NCBI RefSeq assembly: GCF_900637635.1
Contig: NZ_LR134383.1
Span: 1,829,501 to 1,893,500 of the forward strand
Source: Legionella jordanis
GTDB taxonomy: Bacteria; Pseudomonadota; Gammaproteobacteria; Legionellales; Legionellaceae
Direction of reading: 5' to 3'
DNA: 64,000 nucleotides
Shown here piece by piece: positions 49,735 to 57,785 of the stretch. Within the stretch, counting starts at the first letter, position 1. Each line of letters starts with the position of its first letter. The position numbers were made by a program, and so were the translations under genes. The notes under the pieces were generated by a model, which saw nothing but the letters and a program-made list of their open reading frames with translations, did no database searches and had not been told where the DNA came from.

Positions 49735-50052
49735 TTATTCTTTACAATAAATCAAATAGAGGGTGGATAAAATCGCCTCTACTTCAGGACGGTCAATCCG
49801 ATAGTATATGGTTGTCCCTTCCTTTTTCGTATTGACTATAGCTTCTTTACGCATTTTAGCTAAATGTTGCGAAAGGGCCGATTGGGATAAGCCAAGATGA
49901 CTAACCAGTTCACCAACTGAACACTCTTTTTTTAGCAAATGGCATAAAATCAAAAGCCTTCTTTCATTGGCAAGAAGCTTAAGCATTTTTTCTGCCTTGT
50001 TGGCATTTTTTTTCATTACCTCAAGGCTTTTATTAGAAGAATTCGTATTCAT
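49735..50052 (-). CDS. ArsR-family persulfide-responsive repressor (BigR/SqrR/YgaV-like)
   Basis: 105 residues, a winged helix with LLANERRLLILCHLLKKECSVGELVSHLGLSQSALSQHLAKMRKEAIVN. Cys37 and Cys103 are 66 residues apart, exactly the spacing of the sensing cysteines in BigR (42/108) and SqrR (41/107), where a tetrasulfide bridge causes DNA release. Cys44 is extra. It precedes the rhodanese-TauE-dioxygenase genes on the same strand, with matching operators before itself and before the rhodanese gene. Confidence 0.88.
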   Translation of the reverse strand: MNTNSSNKSLEVMKKNANKAEKMLKLLANERRLLILCHLLKKECSVGELVSHLGLSQSALSQHLAKMRKEAIVNTKKEGTTIYYRIDRPEVEAILSTLYLIYCKE

Positions 50053-50061
50053 AGTTTAAGT

Positions 50062-50081
50062 ATATTAGAATTTTCTAATAT
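50062..50081. promoter_or_regulatory. BigR/SqrR-type operator before the regulator gene
   Basis: ATATTAGAA-TT-TTCTAATAT is a perfect 9-bp inverted repeat, 10 bp upstream of the regulator ATG. It implies autorepression. Confidence 0.75.
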
Positions 50082-50301
50082 TTCAAATCGTTTGAATGAG
50101 GCAGTAATTACCCATTAGAGGACTTAATTTTCTGATGGATATCAGCAAGACATCACTCATGGCTGGAATATCAATTCATAGTCTATAGCAAAACATAAGT
50201 TTACACAGAGTTATCAACAGAAAATGTGAATAACTCGTCGCTGTCGCGAAATGATTTGCTTACAAAATAATCGATAAATCCTAATTTAACGCATTAACGC
50301 C

Positions 50302-51839
50302 TGGCTAAAATCAGAGTGAACCCATCCATCTCAATCATGCCAATTGCATGCTCATTTTTTCGATAATATTTGCATTATTTGCTGCAATATTATTCACTAC
50401 ATCAACTTTTGGACGTACCTCGCCTGCAAGACAACGAGTAAGCTGCCTTAAATTGAATCCAAATACAGCGGCGTAACCAGCGCTTTTAGTGGTTGCATCA
50501 GATTTCATGCGGCTTCTGCCCAATTGGCCGCCCTGTTTCGTGTGACCAATCAAAGGCTCAATACCAGCACGTCGATGATGCAATAACTGCCTGATTGTCC
50601 ATGGCGTTGTTTCACGAGCCGCATTGAGCGTCCTATCAGGACGGGGTAATTGAATATCAAGGACGCCTTTTTCAATCAATAGTTGTTCGTTGTTCAATGA
50701 ATAATATCCTTTATCTGTCGCAACCGATGCCAGCAACCCCTTTCCAAAAAGATACTCATGAGTATTGAGCATCATCGGTAAAGACTGGGCATCTGGCATA
50801 TAAGTAGACGTGCATTCGCCAACAAAAAGAAAATTACCCCCAATACGTCCTAATTGATAAGCGCGACCAAACTGCACTCCTTTATTTAATTTACCTTTGT
50901 TAAAACAGCCGACTTCATAAGCATGCAATGAAGAAATCGATGTATTGATAATGCCTTCAAAAAGATAACCATGTACATTCTGTAATAACATAGTCCCGCG
51001 CCAGCTCAGCGTCTCGACAGAGCGGCGAAGCGACCAATATTTACCCGATGCCAACTGATTACCAAACAAATAGATATCATTTAAGATAGGCAGTACATCG
51101 GCATACGTTTCACGCCATAACCGCTGAAGCACCACGGATAATATACCCTCACCAACATCCTTACGTTTCAAATTAAAATAATACAGTGCGATTTGTTTTA
51201 AATTGCTTAGCCCAACATGGTAACGCTTTATGCCACCACAGCACAATTGATTCAGTCCTTTTCCAACCTTTGACGCAAGAACAGCAACCTTGACCAATAA
51301 ATTGGCAATTGCGGGATAGGCTATATTAGCTTCTTGCACGGTAGAGTCAATATCAAGCACCTGGGGATTAGCGTAATTTAGTTTAACAGCTTGTTGTGTT
51401 ATCAAATTGGCAAGTCGGCGCTGCGTTTCAGGGCTTAATCGAGAACGAAATGCCTCAATTTTGGTATGGTCTGGCGCATGCCATTTCTTGATGAGGCCAT
51501 AACCACAAAACAATTGAAAGGCGGCATTATCTCGTACTTGTTGTTCTGTTGCACGGTCAGTGAGGTTAAACATCTGTTGTAAAATATAAACACCAAGATG
51601 AATGCGTATGCGCAAGGGCCTACCCATCCACCAATGTTTTCTATCCGTACGTTGTAAATCGGGCAATACTAATTTCAGCATCTCCTCCCAGGGAAGTTTC
51701 TGGGCCAGCTTCATCAGGCGATGGTCATTGCTGATTGCAATGGTGACGCTGTCACCTGCGACCGGTTCATCGAAGCCATCTACATCTAAACTCATTGTTT
51801 ACTTATATCCTCTTTATCGTGCCGTTCTTTGTTTAGCCA
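50302..51839 (-). mobile_element. IS5-family-like insertion sequence
   Basis: The element contains one transposase gene and ends in short imperfect inverted repeats beginning TGGCTAAA at 50302 and TTTAGCCA at 51839. A CC dinucleotide flanks both ends and may be a 2-bp target duplication. The right end lies inside the last codons of the reverse transcriptase frame, showing insertion into the 3' end of the retroelement. The exact ends are my reading and are not certain. Confidence 0.55.
50335..51795 (-). CDS. IS5-family DDE transposase
   Basis: 486 residues. An N-terminal DUF772-like domain (YILQQMFNLTDRATEQQVRDNAAFQLFCG) is followed by DDE residues in DIDSTVQEANIAYP, ASVATDKGYYS and the glutamate of RRAGIEPLIGHTKQGGQLGRS. 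It is full length with no frameshift, so the element may be active. It lies 19 bp downstream of the reverse transcriptase stop, same strand. Confidence 0.9.
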   Translation of the reverse strand: MSLDVDGFDEPVAGDSVTIAISNDHRLMKLAQKLPWEEMLKLVLPDLQRTDRKHWWMGRPLRIRIHLGVYILQQMFNLTDRATEQQVRDNAAFQLFCGYGLIKKWHAPDHTKIEAFRSRLSPETQRRLANLITQQAVKLNYANPQVLDIDSTVQEANIAYPAIANLLVKVAVLASKVGKGLNQLCCGGIKRYHVGLSNLKQIALYYFNLKRKDVGEGILSVVLQRLWRETYADVLPILNDIYLFGNQLASGKYWSLRRSVETLSWRGTMLLQNVHGYLFEGIINTSISSLHAYEVGCFNKGKLNKGVQFGRAYQLGRIGGNFLFVGECTSTYMPDAQSLPMMLNTHEYLFGKGLLASVATDKGYYSLNNEQLLIEKGVLDIQLPRPDRTLNAARETTPWTIRQLLHHRRAGIEPLIGHTKQGGQLGRSRMKSDATTKSAGYAAVFGFNLRQLTRCLAGEVRPKVDVVNNIAANNANIIEKMSMQLA

Positions 51840-53013
51840 CCAACTTGGCGCATCCGCCACTGAAAAACATCAAATTCCACCACCAAATGGATAAGTGCTT
51901 TTTGAGCATGCCTTTTCTTAGGCGATACGTCTGGTAATGACTTAAAATCCCAAGATAAGAGTTGATAGAACATAAAAAGGCCATTTGCTCCTCTTTCGTG
52001 GGTTTATGGTCTTTAGCTACTGCATTATGCTTTGTAATGGCGTCATAAAAGTTTCCTTTGATGCGACGACCGGCATAGATGCAGTGTGGTTTGAGAATCA
52101 CCCCAAGAAAAGGAATGCCTTTGCAATAATGCTGCAGGTATCGCTTGCGCGGATGAAGCTCGAGTTCGAGCTCTTCTTGCAAAAACCGCTCCATTTGAGG
52201 TATGAGTGATTTTAAAAACATTTTATCTTCGTGCACCAGAAGAAAATCATCGACGTAACGGCCATAGAAACGCACACCCAAATCGTGTTTGATATAATGG
52301 TCAAAAGGATTTAAATAAAAATTGGCAAACACCTGGCTTGTGAGGTTTCCAATCGGCAGTCCGCAGTAGTGTCTGGCATAAAAAAGGCTCTTGTCTTTGG
52401 GGAAATCCTGCCAATCACGCCGTTTCCCCTTGATAAAACAGTGGCTTGTTGGCTCATTTTCAACGATTTTTCTGGCTACCTCCAGGATTAATTTCTTATC
52501 GGATTGGTTATAATGCCTCTCGATAAAGCAGCGAAGGCCTTCCCAGAGAATACGTCGATTAATGCGGATGAAAAAACTCATGATATCGAGTTTTAGCACG
52601 TAGCAGTCTCTTTGGTAATTTAAGGAGCATTTGCGGATAAATTGTGCGGCACGTGCAATCCCCAGATGCGCGCCTCGTCCTTTGCGGCTCGCATAGCTGT
52701 CATAAATAAAGGTTTTCTCAAACAGCGGATTCAATTGATTAATTAACCAGTGATGCACCACACGGTCACGAAAGTCTGCTGCAAAGATTTCGCGTTTCAC
52801 CGGTTTATCAATCACAAAAGCAATGGAGCGTCCAGGATGCCAGGTGCCGGAATTGAGCTCCTCTCGCAAAGCGATGATATTGCTTTCATAATCCGTTTCA
52901 AAGCGGAGCGCATTCATGGTATTGCGTTTGTTCTTGCGGCAATCAAAATAGGCCTGGAACAAGGATTCCGGTGTCGCGCCGTGCTCCCTATGGTTATGCT
53001 CTTTTTCTCCCAT
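51814..53013 (-). CDS. Reverse transcriptase of a diversity-generating retroelement
   Basis: 399 residues. The RT palm has KLDIMSFFIRINR, the DGR-type motif GLPIGNLTSQVFANFYLNPFDHY and the catalytic YVDD at 253-256, then thumb-like LHPRKRYLQHYCKGIPFLG. No maturase or integrase domain is present, as in DGR enzymes. It copies the TR RNA with errors opposite adenines, in complex with the Avd protein. The last seven codons (AKQRTAR) fall inside the terminal repeat of the adjacent IS. Removing the IS and one CC duplication would give the ending KLALMR instead, so the core is intact and loss of activity is not expected from this alone. Confidence 0.95.
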   Translation of the reverse strand: MGEKEHNHREHGATPESLFQAYFDCRKNKRNTMNALRFETDYESNIIALREELNSGTWHPGRSIAFVIDKPVKREIFAADFRDRVVHHWLINQLNPLFEKTFIYDSYASRKGRGAHLGIARAAQFIRKCSLNYQRDCYVLKLDIMSFFIRINRRILWEGLRCFIERHYNQSDKKLILEVARKIVENEPTSHCFIKGKRRDWQDFPKDKSLFYARHYCGLPIGNLTSQVFANFYLNPFDHYIKHDLGVRFYGRYVDDFLLVHEDKMFLKSLIPQMERFLQEELELELHPRKRYLQHYCKGIPFLGVILKPHCIYAGRRIKGNFYDAITKHNAVAKDHKPTKEEQMAFLCSINSYLGILSHYQTYRLRKGMLKKHLSIWWWNLMFFSGGCAKLVAKQRTAR

Positions 53014-53083
53014 AGCTTATCCCAATAAAGTGGTGTGGGCCTGTTAATGCCCACACCGATTGTGACTTTGCTTTGTTTAAAAC

Positions 53084-53225
53084 CCCGGACACACCTAACC
53101 CGAAGATTGTTGTTCTTATTGTCGTCGTTCTGGTTGCCATTGTTGAAGTTCTGGTTCCAGGCGTTATTCGTAGGGTTGCCGGAAAACTCGGTAGAACTCC
53201 AGTAGTTGTCATTGGAAAAACCGCC
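53084..53225 (-). repeat. DGR template repeat (TR)
   Basis: 142 bp that align without gaps to the 3' end of the target gene (53796-53937). On the coding strand it is full of AAC/AAT codons. I count 43 adenines, 24 of which differ in VR, against one difference at the other 99 positions. The 3' end reads GTGTCCGGGG, against GTGTCCGGGC in VR, the kind of IMH*/IMH difference that marks donor and recipient. It lies 70 bp upstream of the RT start and belongs to the template RNA. Confidence 0.95.
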
Positions 53226-53250
53226 CTAAACAATCAATAAAGGCGTTTTG

Positions 53251-53276
53251 GTCAGCACAAGGCTCCTTGTACTGAC
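53251..53276 (-). repeat. Hairpin just upstream of the TR
   Basis: On the minus strand GTCAGTACAAGG and CCTTGTGCTGAC form a 12-bp stem with one G-U pair, 25 bp before the TR in the direction of transcription. It may fold or bound the template RNA, or end the avd transcript. Confidence 0.5.
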
Positions 53277-53362
53277 GCGAATCAACTGCCGAGGCAGTCC
53301 CTTTATCGCTTTTAAACAAAAGCATGCTCGCTCATGAATGCCATAACACCCATGATTCCGGC

Positions 53363-53704
53363 TTATCGACTGGCATTACGCCAGCCGGTCACCTGTTTGC
53401 CTATGCGTGTCAAGAGTTCACTTAACAGGGCTTGCCTTTTAAGTGATATCAGTTTCATCTCAACACAGAGGCGAATTTCCAGTTTCAATAACTCCAACTC
53501 ATCTAAAAACGCCTCCAAATGCTCTACTCTGTTTTGATGCTTGTTGGCCCGGTAAATACAACGAAGCAAATGAAGGGCATCGCGCTTCATGTCCTGGCCC
53601 AGGGTGTATTTGTATTCCCTTGGGAAATTCTTTGTTTCTTCAAACACCTTTAACACCAGCTGGTAACTGTCCTTGTAAACCGGTAACTCCGTATAGAAAG
53701 CCAT
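53363..53704 (-). CDS. avd: DGR accessory variability determinant (Avd-like four-helix protein)
   Basis: 113 residues and all helical, with basic surface stretches (FPREYKYTLGQDMKRDALHLLRCIYRANKHQNRVEHLEAFLDELELLKLEIRLCVEMKLIS). This is the four-helix-bundle pattern of Avd/S23-like proteins. Avd forms a pentameric barrel that binds the RT and the template RNA and is required for mutagenic cDNA synthesis. Its position between target and TR is the common DGR order. Confidence 0.88.
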   Translation of the reverse strand: MAFYTELPVYKDSYQLVLKVFEETKNFPREYKYTLGQDMKRDALHLLRCIYRANKHQNRVEHLEAFLDELELLKLEIRLCVEMKLISLKRQALLSELLTRIGKQVTGWRNASR

Positions 53705-53741
53705 TCACAAAATCCAACTCATTCATCTTTTAAAAAATCAT

Positions 53742-53760
53742 GAGGCAGCTAAGCTGCCTC
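53742..53760 (-). repeat. Hairpin/cruciform downstream of the VR
   Basis: GAGGCAGC-TAA-GCTGCCTC is an 8-bp perfect inverted repeat with a 3-nt loop, 35 bp past the end of VR and 21 bp past the target stop. Short GC-rich hairpins at this place assist target recognition in DGRs; it may also terminate the target transcript (TTTTTT follows a few bases on). Confidence 0.65.
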
Positions 53761-53781
53761 AAAAGAAAAGGGATAAAGGGT

Positions 53782-55335
53782 TTAAGGGGTAAAAGCCCGG
53801 ACACACCTAACCCGAAGATCGAAGAACTTAACGTCGTCGAGCTGGAAGCCACTGTCGAAGAACTGGTCCCAGGCGAAGAACGTAGGGTTGCCGGAAAACT
53901 CGGTAGAACTCCAGTAGCCGACATCGGAAAAACCGCCAATGGCATTTCTGTTAAACCACAAACAGTCTAGCTGGGATGTTGGGTTTGCCGGAATACCAGA
54001 TACAGCCGGTGATGCTGGCAAAAACCAATCGTCATAGCAGGTGTTTCCTGCCTGACAAGGGGTATTGCCTTGAGAATCCACTTCAAAGTTACTGCAAATT
54101 CCCGCAGCGTAAGTGTTGGCATTAATATTCATTGGACAGCCTGCGCCACCTCCAGGCCCTGTTAAGCAGGCAACAATGGCTGCGGTATTACTGGCACCGT
54201 CGGTATTGCTTTGCGCCACAGCACCAACAGCCACACCAAATCCTCCCCATTGAATAGCTGTGCTGTTATCGGCAGTGGCGGCAATCAGATTGTTCAATCC
54301 CCCGTTCAGGCAAGCAATCGTGCCACCAAAAGCCGACTGTCCGACTGCGGTGGCCATATAAGTATAGCCATTAGCCAGTGTGGCACCACCCGCCGGCGTA
54401 TTAATCACGACATCGACAGCTCCTGCAACATGGGCAGGCGTGACCCCGGTTACCGTCGTAGAGTCGACGACATTAACACTGGTTGCTGCTACTCCATCAA
54501 AGGTGACACTCGTGGCACCTGTTAAACCAGTCCCCGTTAAGGTAAAACCCGTTCCCCCTGATGCCGTTCCTGAGTTTGGGTTGATGGCGGTCAGCGTACT
54601 GCCTGATTGAATGGCAATGGCTGCTGCCAGTGCATTGGTATTGGTGCCCTGGATGGTGAAATTCGTTTGCGGTACCACCGTGTTGCCTGGCGTGTAAGTC
54701 AGTGTACAACTGCCTCCTGGCGGCACATTCGCACAGGTATTGCCTGTTTCGGTGACATTGCCATCCAACGCTGTCCCTGTGAAATTGGAGGTGATGTTGG
54801 TGGCTGCCACCTCAAGGGTCGTGTTGGTAATCGTGAGCTGCCCCATTGGACCATTTACCGTGAGTGTTAAAGGAGACCCTATGACGGTAATCACCGCATC
54901 CGTTATCGGTGGCGCCTGGGTGATGCGCAAAATATTGGCGCTACCTGGCCGATAACACTGATTGGGGTTTCCTTGCTGGCAAACCACGGGACCACCCGTA
55001 ATGGGGCCATTTAACTGACTGCCATTTATCTGTAAAGACAGTACGCAGGAATTCTTGCCTCTGAGCACAAAAGGATTGCCGCACACATTGAGCCCTGTAG
55101 TGATTTGCGCAATGCCCCGAATGGGCTGCATGCTTAAGGTGTGTGGCTTGCTGGATTGATTGGTGACTCGATATTGCACCATGGCGGTACCATTGGCAGG
55201 CACTGCAATCGTGGTGGCTGTCAGTGGCTCAAAGGTCCACAATGGGGTCCCTGCATAAGCCGTTGTCATCATGAGTCCTAACCACAAGAAAGCCAGTATC
55301 CTATTCATTAAAGTATTTTTGATAGTTTTTTGCAT
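53782..55335 (-). CDS. Secreted DGR target protein with variable C-type-lectin-like (DUF1566-type) domain
   Basis: 517 residues. The signal peptide (MNRILAFLWLGLMMTTAYAG) has no lipobox. Then come Legionella-style beta-rich domains with paired cysteines, an IPT/TIG domain (about 245-330, LTAINPNSGTASGGTGFTLTG), and a C-terminal FGE/C-lectin-like domain (about 335-514) with DDWFLPAS and YWSSTEFSG before the variable stretch. VR codes for residues about 467-513; 15 codons differ from TR, mostly AAY changed to Phe, Asp, Gly, Leu, Val or Ser. Invariant Trp, Gly and Arg codons hold the fold. The closing RVRCVRAF is typical of this domain. The gene follows the barrel gene by 11 bp. Confidence 0.9.
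   Translation of the reverse strand: MQKTIKNTLMNRILAFLWLGLMMTTAYAGTPLWTFEPLTATTIAVPANGTAMVQYRVTNQSSKPHTLSMQPIRGIAQITTGLNVCGNPFVLRGKNSCVLSLQINGSQLNGPITGGPVVCQQGNPNQCYRPGSANILRITQAPPITDAVITVIGSPLTLTVNGPMGQLTITNTTLEVAATNITSNFTGTALDGNVTETGNTCANVPPGGSCTLTYTPGNTVVPQTNFTIQGTNTNALAAAIAIQSGSTLTAINPNSGTASGGTGFTLTGTGLTGATSVTFDGVAATSVNVVDSTTVTGVTPAHVAGAVDVVINTPAGGATLANGYTYMATAVGQSAFGGTIACLNGGLNNLIAATADNSTAIQWGGFGVAVGAVAQSNTDGASNTAAIVACLTGPGGGAGCPMNINANTYAAGICSNFEVDSQGNTPCQAGNTCYDDWFLPASPAVSGIPANPTSQLDCLWFNRNAIGGFSDVGYWSSTEFSGNPTFFAWDQFFDSGFQLDDVKFFDLRVRCVRAFTP
53796..53937 (-). repeat. DGR variable region (VR)
   Basis: 142 bp at the 3' end of the target gene, gap-free copy of the TR with 25 differences, 24 of them at template adenines. 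It ends at the IMH (CGGGTTAGGTGTGTCCGGGC), 11 bp before the stop codon. Confidence 0.95.
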
Positions 55336-55346
55336 GGTTTCTATCC

Positions 55347-56096
55347 TTAAGCCACATAAGTGAGGTTAAACAATACGCCATTAGTGTAGAGGTGATTGAG
55401 CGCTAATCCTGAATTCATGGTCTGCCCAAAAGCACGTCCCAGTTCGCTTTTACCCCAGTCGGCAAACTCATAACCAACCCCCAATTGCCAATGTTCGCTG
55501 ATGGGTTTTTGCACGCCAGCACCCAGCGTGTAGGTGAAGGCTGTTTTCGTGTGGTCTTCAAAGTTATTATTAGGCAGCGCCTCAAAAATCAAAGGCGTAT
55601 TCGTAAAATCATGGACACGGTTAAAGCCAACACCTAGGCTTGCGCTCACCCAGGGCATAACCCAATAGCCTTTATCAAGTAACAGCTTGCCTTTTACTGC
55701 CACGCGAGAGTTTCGGACTTTGTAAAGGTAGCTGTAATTATCAAATTGAGGGTCGGCATCATCCCATATCACACCCTGCAGTTTGGCATTGCCAGTAGCG
55801 GCGGCCGCCAATCCCAATTGCCCTAACCATTGAGAAGTCAATGATTTTTGTATGCCTACAAACAGCTCGCCCGAGGCAATAGCATTGGTGGATTTTCTAG
55901 CCGCATACGTCTTTTCAATTTCTGGGGCCAGAAAAAAAGTCTGCGTCTCACCGCCTCTTGCCCAAACGGGCCCCGCGCTCACAGAACCAACCCAGGTCCA
56001 GTCCCTGGAAGACATAACAGGCCCCATGGTGCCCGCAAAGGCTGTACTTCCCAACACACTGGCTGTTGCTATAGAAAGAAATAAACGATACTTCAT
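55347..56096 (-). CDS. Outer-membrane beta-barrel protein (Opa/OmpA-like porin fold)
   Basis: 249 residues from the ATG at 56096, preceded by AAGGAG. The signal peptide ends at TAFAG. The mature part has amphipathic strands with aromatic girdles and a typical barrel ending (TNGVLFNLTYVA). It resembles 8-stranded surface barrels that are abundant in Legionella. It lies 11 bp before the DGR target gene and shares its transcript, so it may help to display or tether the target protein; that is inference. Confidence 0.82.
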   Translation of the reverse strand: MKYRLFLSIATASVLGSTAFAGTMGPVMSSRDWTWVGSVSAGPVWARGGETQTFFLAPEIEKTYAARKSTNAIASGELFVGIQKSLTSQWLGQLGLAAAATGNAKLQGVIWDDADPQFDNYSYLYKVRNSRVAVKGKLLLDKGYWVMPWVSASLGVGFNRVHDFTNTPLIFEALPNNNFEDHTKTAFTYTLGAGVQKPISEHWQLGVGYEFADWGKSELGRAFGQTMNSGLALNHLYTNGVLFNLTYVA

Positions 56097-56300
56097 AAGC
56101 GCTCCTTGCAAAGTAAAAACGATTTATTATGTGAAAATAGGAAGCAGTCAGCGGCAATCGATTGGCATAACATGGGAGTGAATGCACGAACGCGTAGCAT
56201 AGGATAAAAACTGAGCAAAGAGATGAGACAAGTCCCTGGGTAAAGGAAAGAAACACAGTAAAATATAATGGAGCAAAATGAAAATAAGGGAAAATCTAGT

Positions 56301-56328
56301 GCTGATTGCTGATTGCTGATTGCTGATT
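56301..56328 (+). repeat. Heptanucleotide tandem repeat
   Basis: Four perfect copies of GCTGATT, followed by a partial fifth. It lies between the IS481-like element and the barrel gene, about 205 bp upstream of the barrel start. Confidence 0.85.
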
Positions 56329-56354
56329 GCTGGCAATGGTCCAGTCATTTGTAG

Positions 56355-57543
56355 TAGTTCCAACTTGATCTGACAGTTACCGGTTTTTAAGAAGTGTCTG
56401 TCAGGTCAAATTTAGTTTATAAATTTTTCCATCCAGATTTGTTTAGCCTCTATCAAAGTTTGCATTGGAGTACGTCCACAACACATTTTACCCTGATGAG
56501 TACGTTGATTATTATAGTAATCCATCCATTCGTCCAGATCTTTTTGCAATTCATCGATTGATTCGTAAATTTTCTTTCGGAATGTTACTTGATAAAACTC
56601 CTGTAAAATCGTTTTATGAAAACGTTCACAAATCCCATTTGTTTGGGGTGAATTTGCTTTTGTCTTTGTATGGTCAATGTTATTAATTGCCAAATAAAGC
56701 TGATAATCATGCTGTTCTACCTTGCCACAATATTCAGTACCCCTATCTGTTAAAATACGCAGTATAGGTAAATCGTGTTGTTCGAAGAAGGGTAAAACCT
56801 TATCGTTCAGTAAATCTGCTGAAGTAATTGGCGTTTTAGTCGTATAAAGCTTGGCAAATGCCACTTTACTATAGGTATCAACAAAAGTTTGCTGATAAAT
56901 GCGACCGACTCCTTTAAGCGTACCCACATAAAAAGTATCTTGCGAGCCGAGGTAACCAGGATGTGCTGTTTCGATTTCACCACATGCCTCATCATCAAAT
57001 TTCTTTTTCTCCAAAGCTACGACCTGCGCTTCCGTCAATATAATTCCTTCAGAAGCTACTTTAGCCTCTAATGCTTTTAAGCGGTCTTTAAAATTGGCAA
57101 GCTCATATCGCAGCCAAATGCTACGAACTCCACTTGGAGAAACAAAAATACCCCGTTTACGAAGCTCATTGCTCGTACGAAGCTGACCATGGGCTGGAAA
57201 TGCGATCGCATACTCCCTTACCGAGAGTTCAATTGCTTCTTCTACTCTATTTTTTAGATTAGGTTTTCTTCGGCTTTGATCGAATAAAGCATCAACTCCT
57301 CCCGATTCTACTGCCGACTTATAGCGATAAAATGTATCTCTGGATAAGCCCATTACTTTACATGCCTTAGATACATTCCCTAATTCTTCAGCAAGGTTTA
57401 ATAAGCCAACTTTATGTTTAATAATTTTAACTGTATTATCTATCATGAGAGTTTTCCTTTTGGTTTTGTTTCAAGTTCGCACTTCTATCAAAACCGGAAA
57501 CTCTCTCTTTTTCAAGTACTTGTGTCAGATTAAGTCGAAACTA
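56355..57543 (-). mobile_element. IS481-family-like insertion sequence
   Basis: About 1.19 kb with one transposase gene. The inverted repeats match at 18 of 21 positions (TAGTTCCAACTTGATCTGACA at 56355 against the complement of the stretch ending at 57543), and a second inner pair TT-CCGGTTTT/AGAAGTG supports the ends. No clear target duplication is seen. Confidence 0.7.
56412..57446 (-). CDS. IS481-family transposase
   Basis: 344 residues. The N-terminal helix-turn-helix (NVSKACKVMGLSRDTFYRYKSAV) is followed by an rve-type DDE core: D in QQTFVDTYSKVAFA, D in LTDRGTEYCG, and E in NGICERFHKTIL. It is full length and looks intact. The element closes the DGR region on its right side. Confidence 0.92.
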   Translation of the reverse strand: MIDNTVKIIKHKVGLLNLAEELGNVSKACKVMGLSRDTFYRYKSAVESGGVDALFDQSRRKPNLKNRVEEAIELSVREYAIAFPAHGQLRTSNELRKRGIFVSPSGVRSIWLRYELANFKDRLKALEAKVASEGIILTEAQVVALEKKKFDDEACGEIETAHPGYLGSQDTFYVGTLKGVGRIYQQTFVDTYSKVAFAKLYTTKTPITSADLLNDKVLPFFEQHDLPILRILTDRGTEYCGKVEQHDYQLYLAINNIDHTKTKANSPQTNGICERFHKTILQEFYQVTFRKKIYESIDELQKDLDEWMDYYNNQRTHQGKMCCGRTPMQTLIEAKQIWMEKFIN

Positions 57544-57785
57544 ATTCAAGTCATTGGACGTTATGAGCAAGTCTTGTTTGATAGCTAACAAATAGTTCAT
57601 TCCCTGCACCAGCATCCTTTATGTTATTTAATATTGAAAAACCATTTCAAATTATGATACTTTGTTAATGATTGAAAATCAAAAAATTCAGTCGATTTTT
57701 ATCCATCAAACGCACCCCAAACATTTAGCGACACCGACTAACTCTGTACTGAGTTCGAGGAAGCAGCATGAAAGTTGACTTTTTC

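Noticed and set aside
52750-53028. Plus-strand open frame inside the RT gene
   Set aside because: Shadow of the RT, whose catalytic motifs are on the minus strand.
53740-53970. Plus-strand open frame across the VR
   Set aside because: Antisense to the target gene end; openness comes from the codon bias of the VR.
56301-56333. CRISPR-like array
   Set aside because: The 7-bp units are directly adjacent with no spacers, and there are no cas genes in the window.
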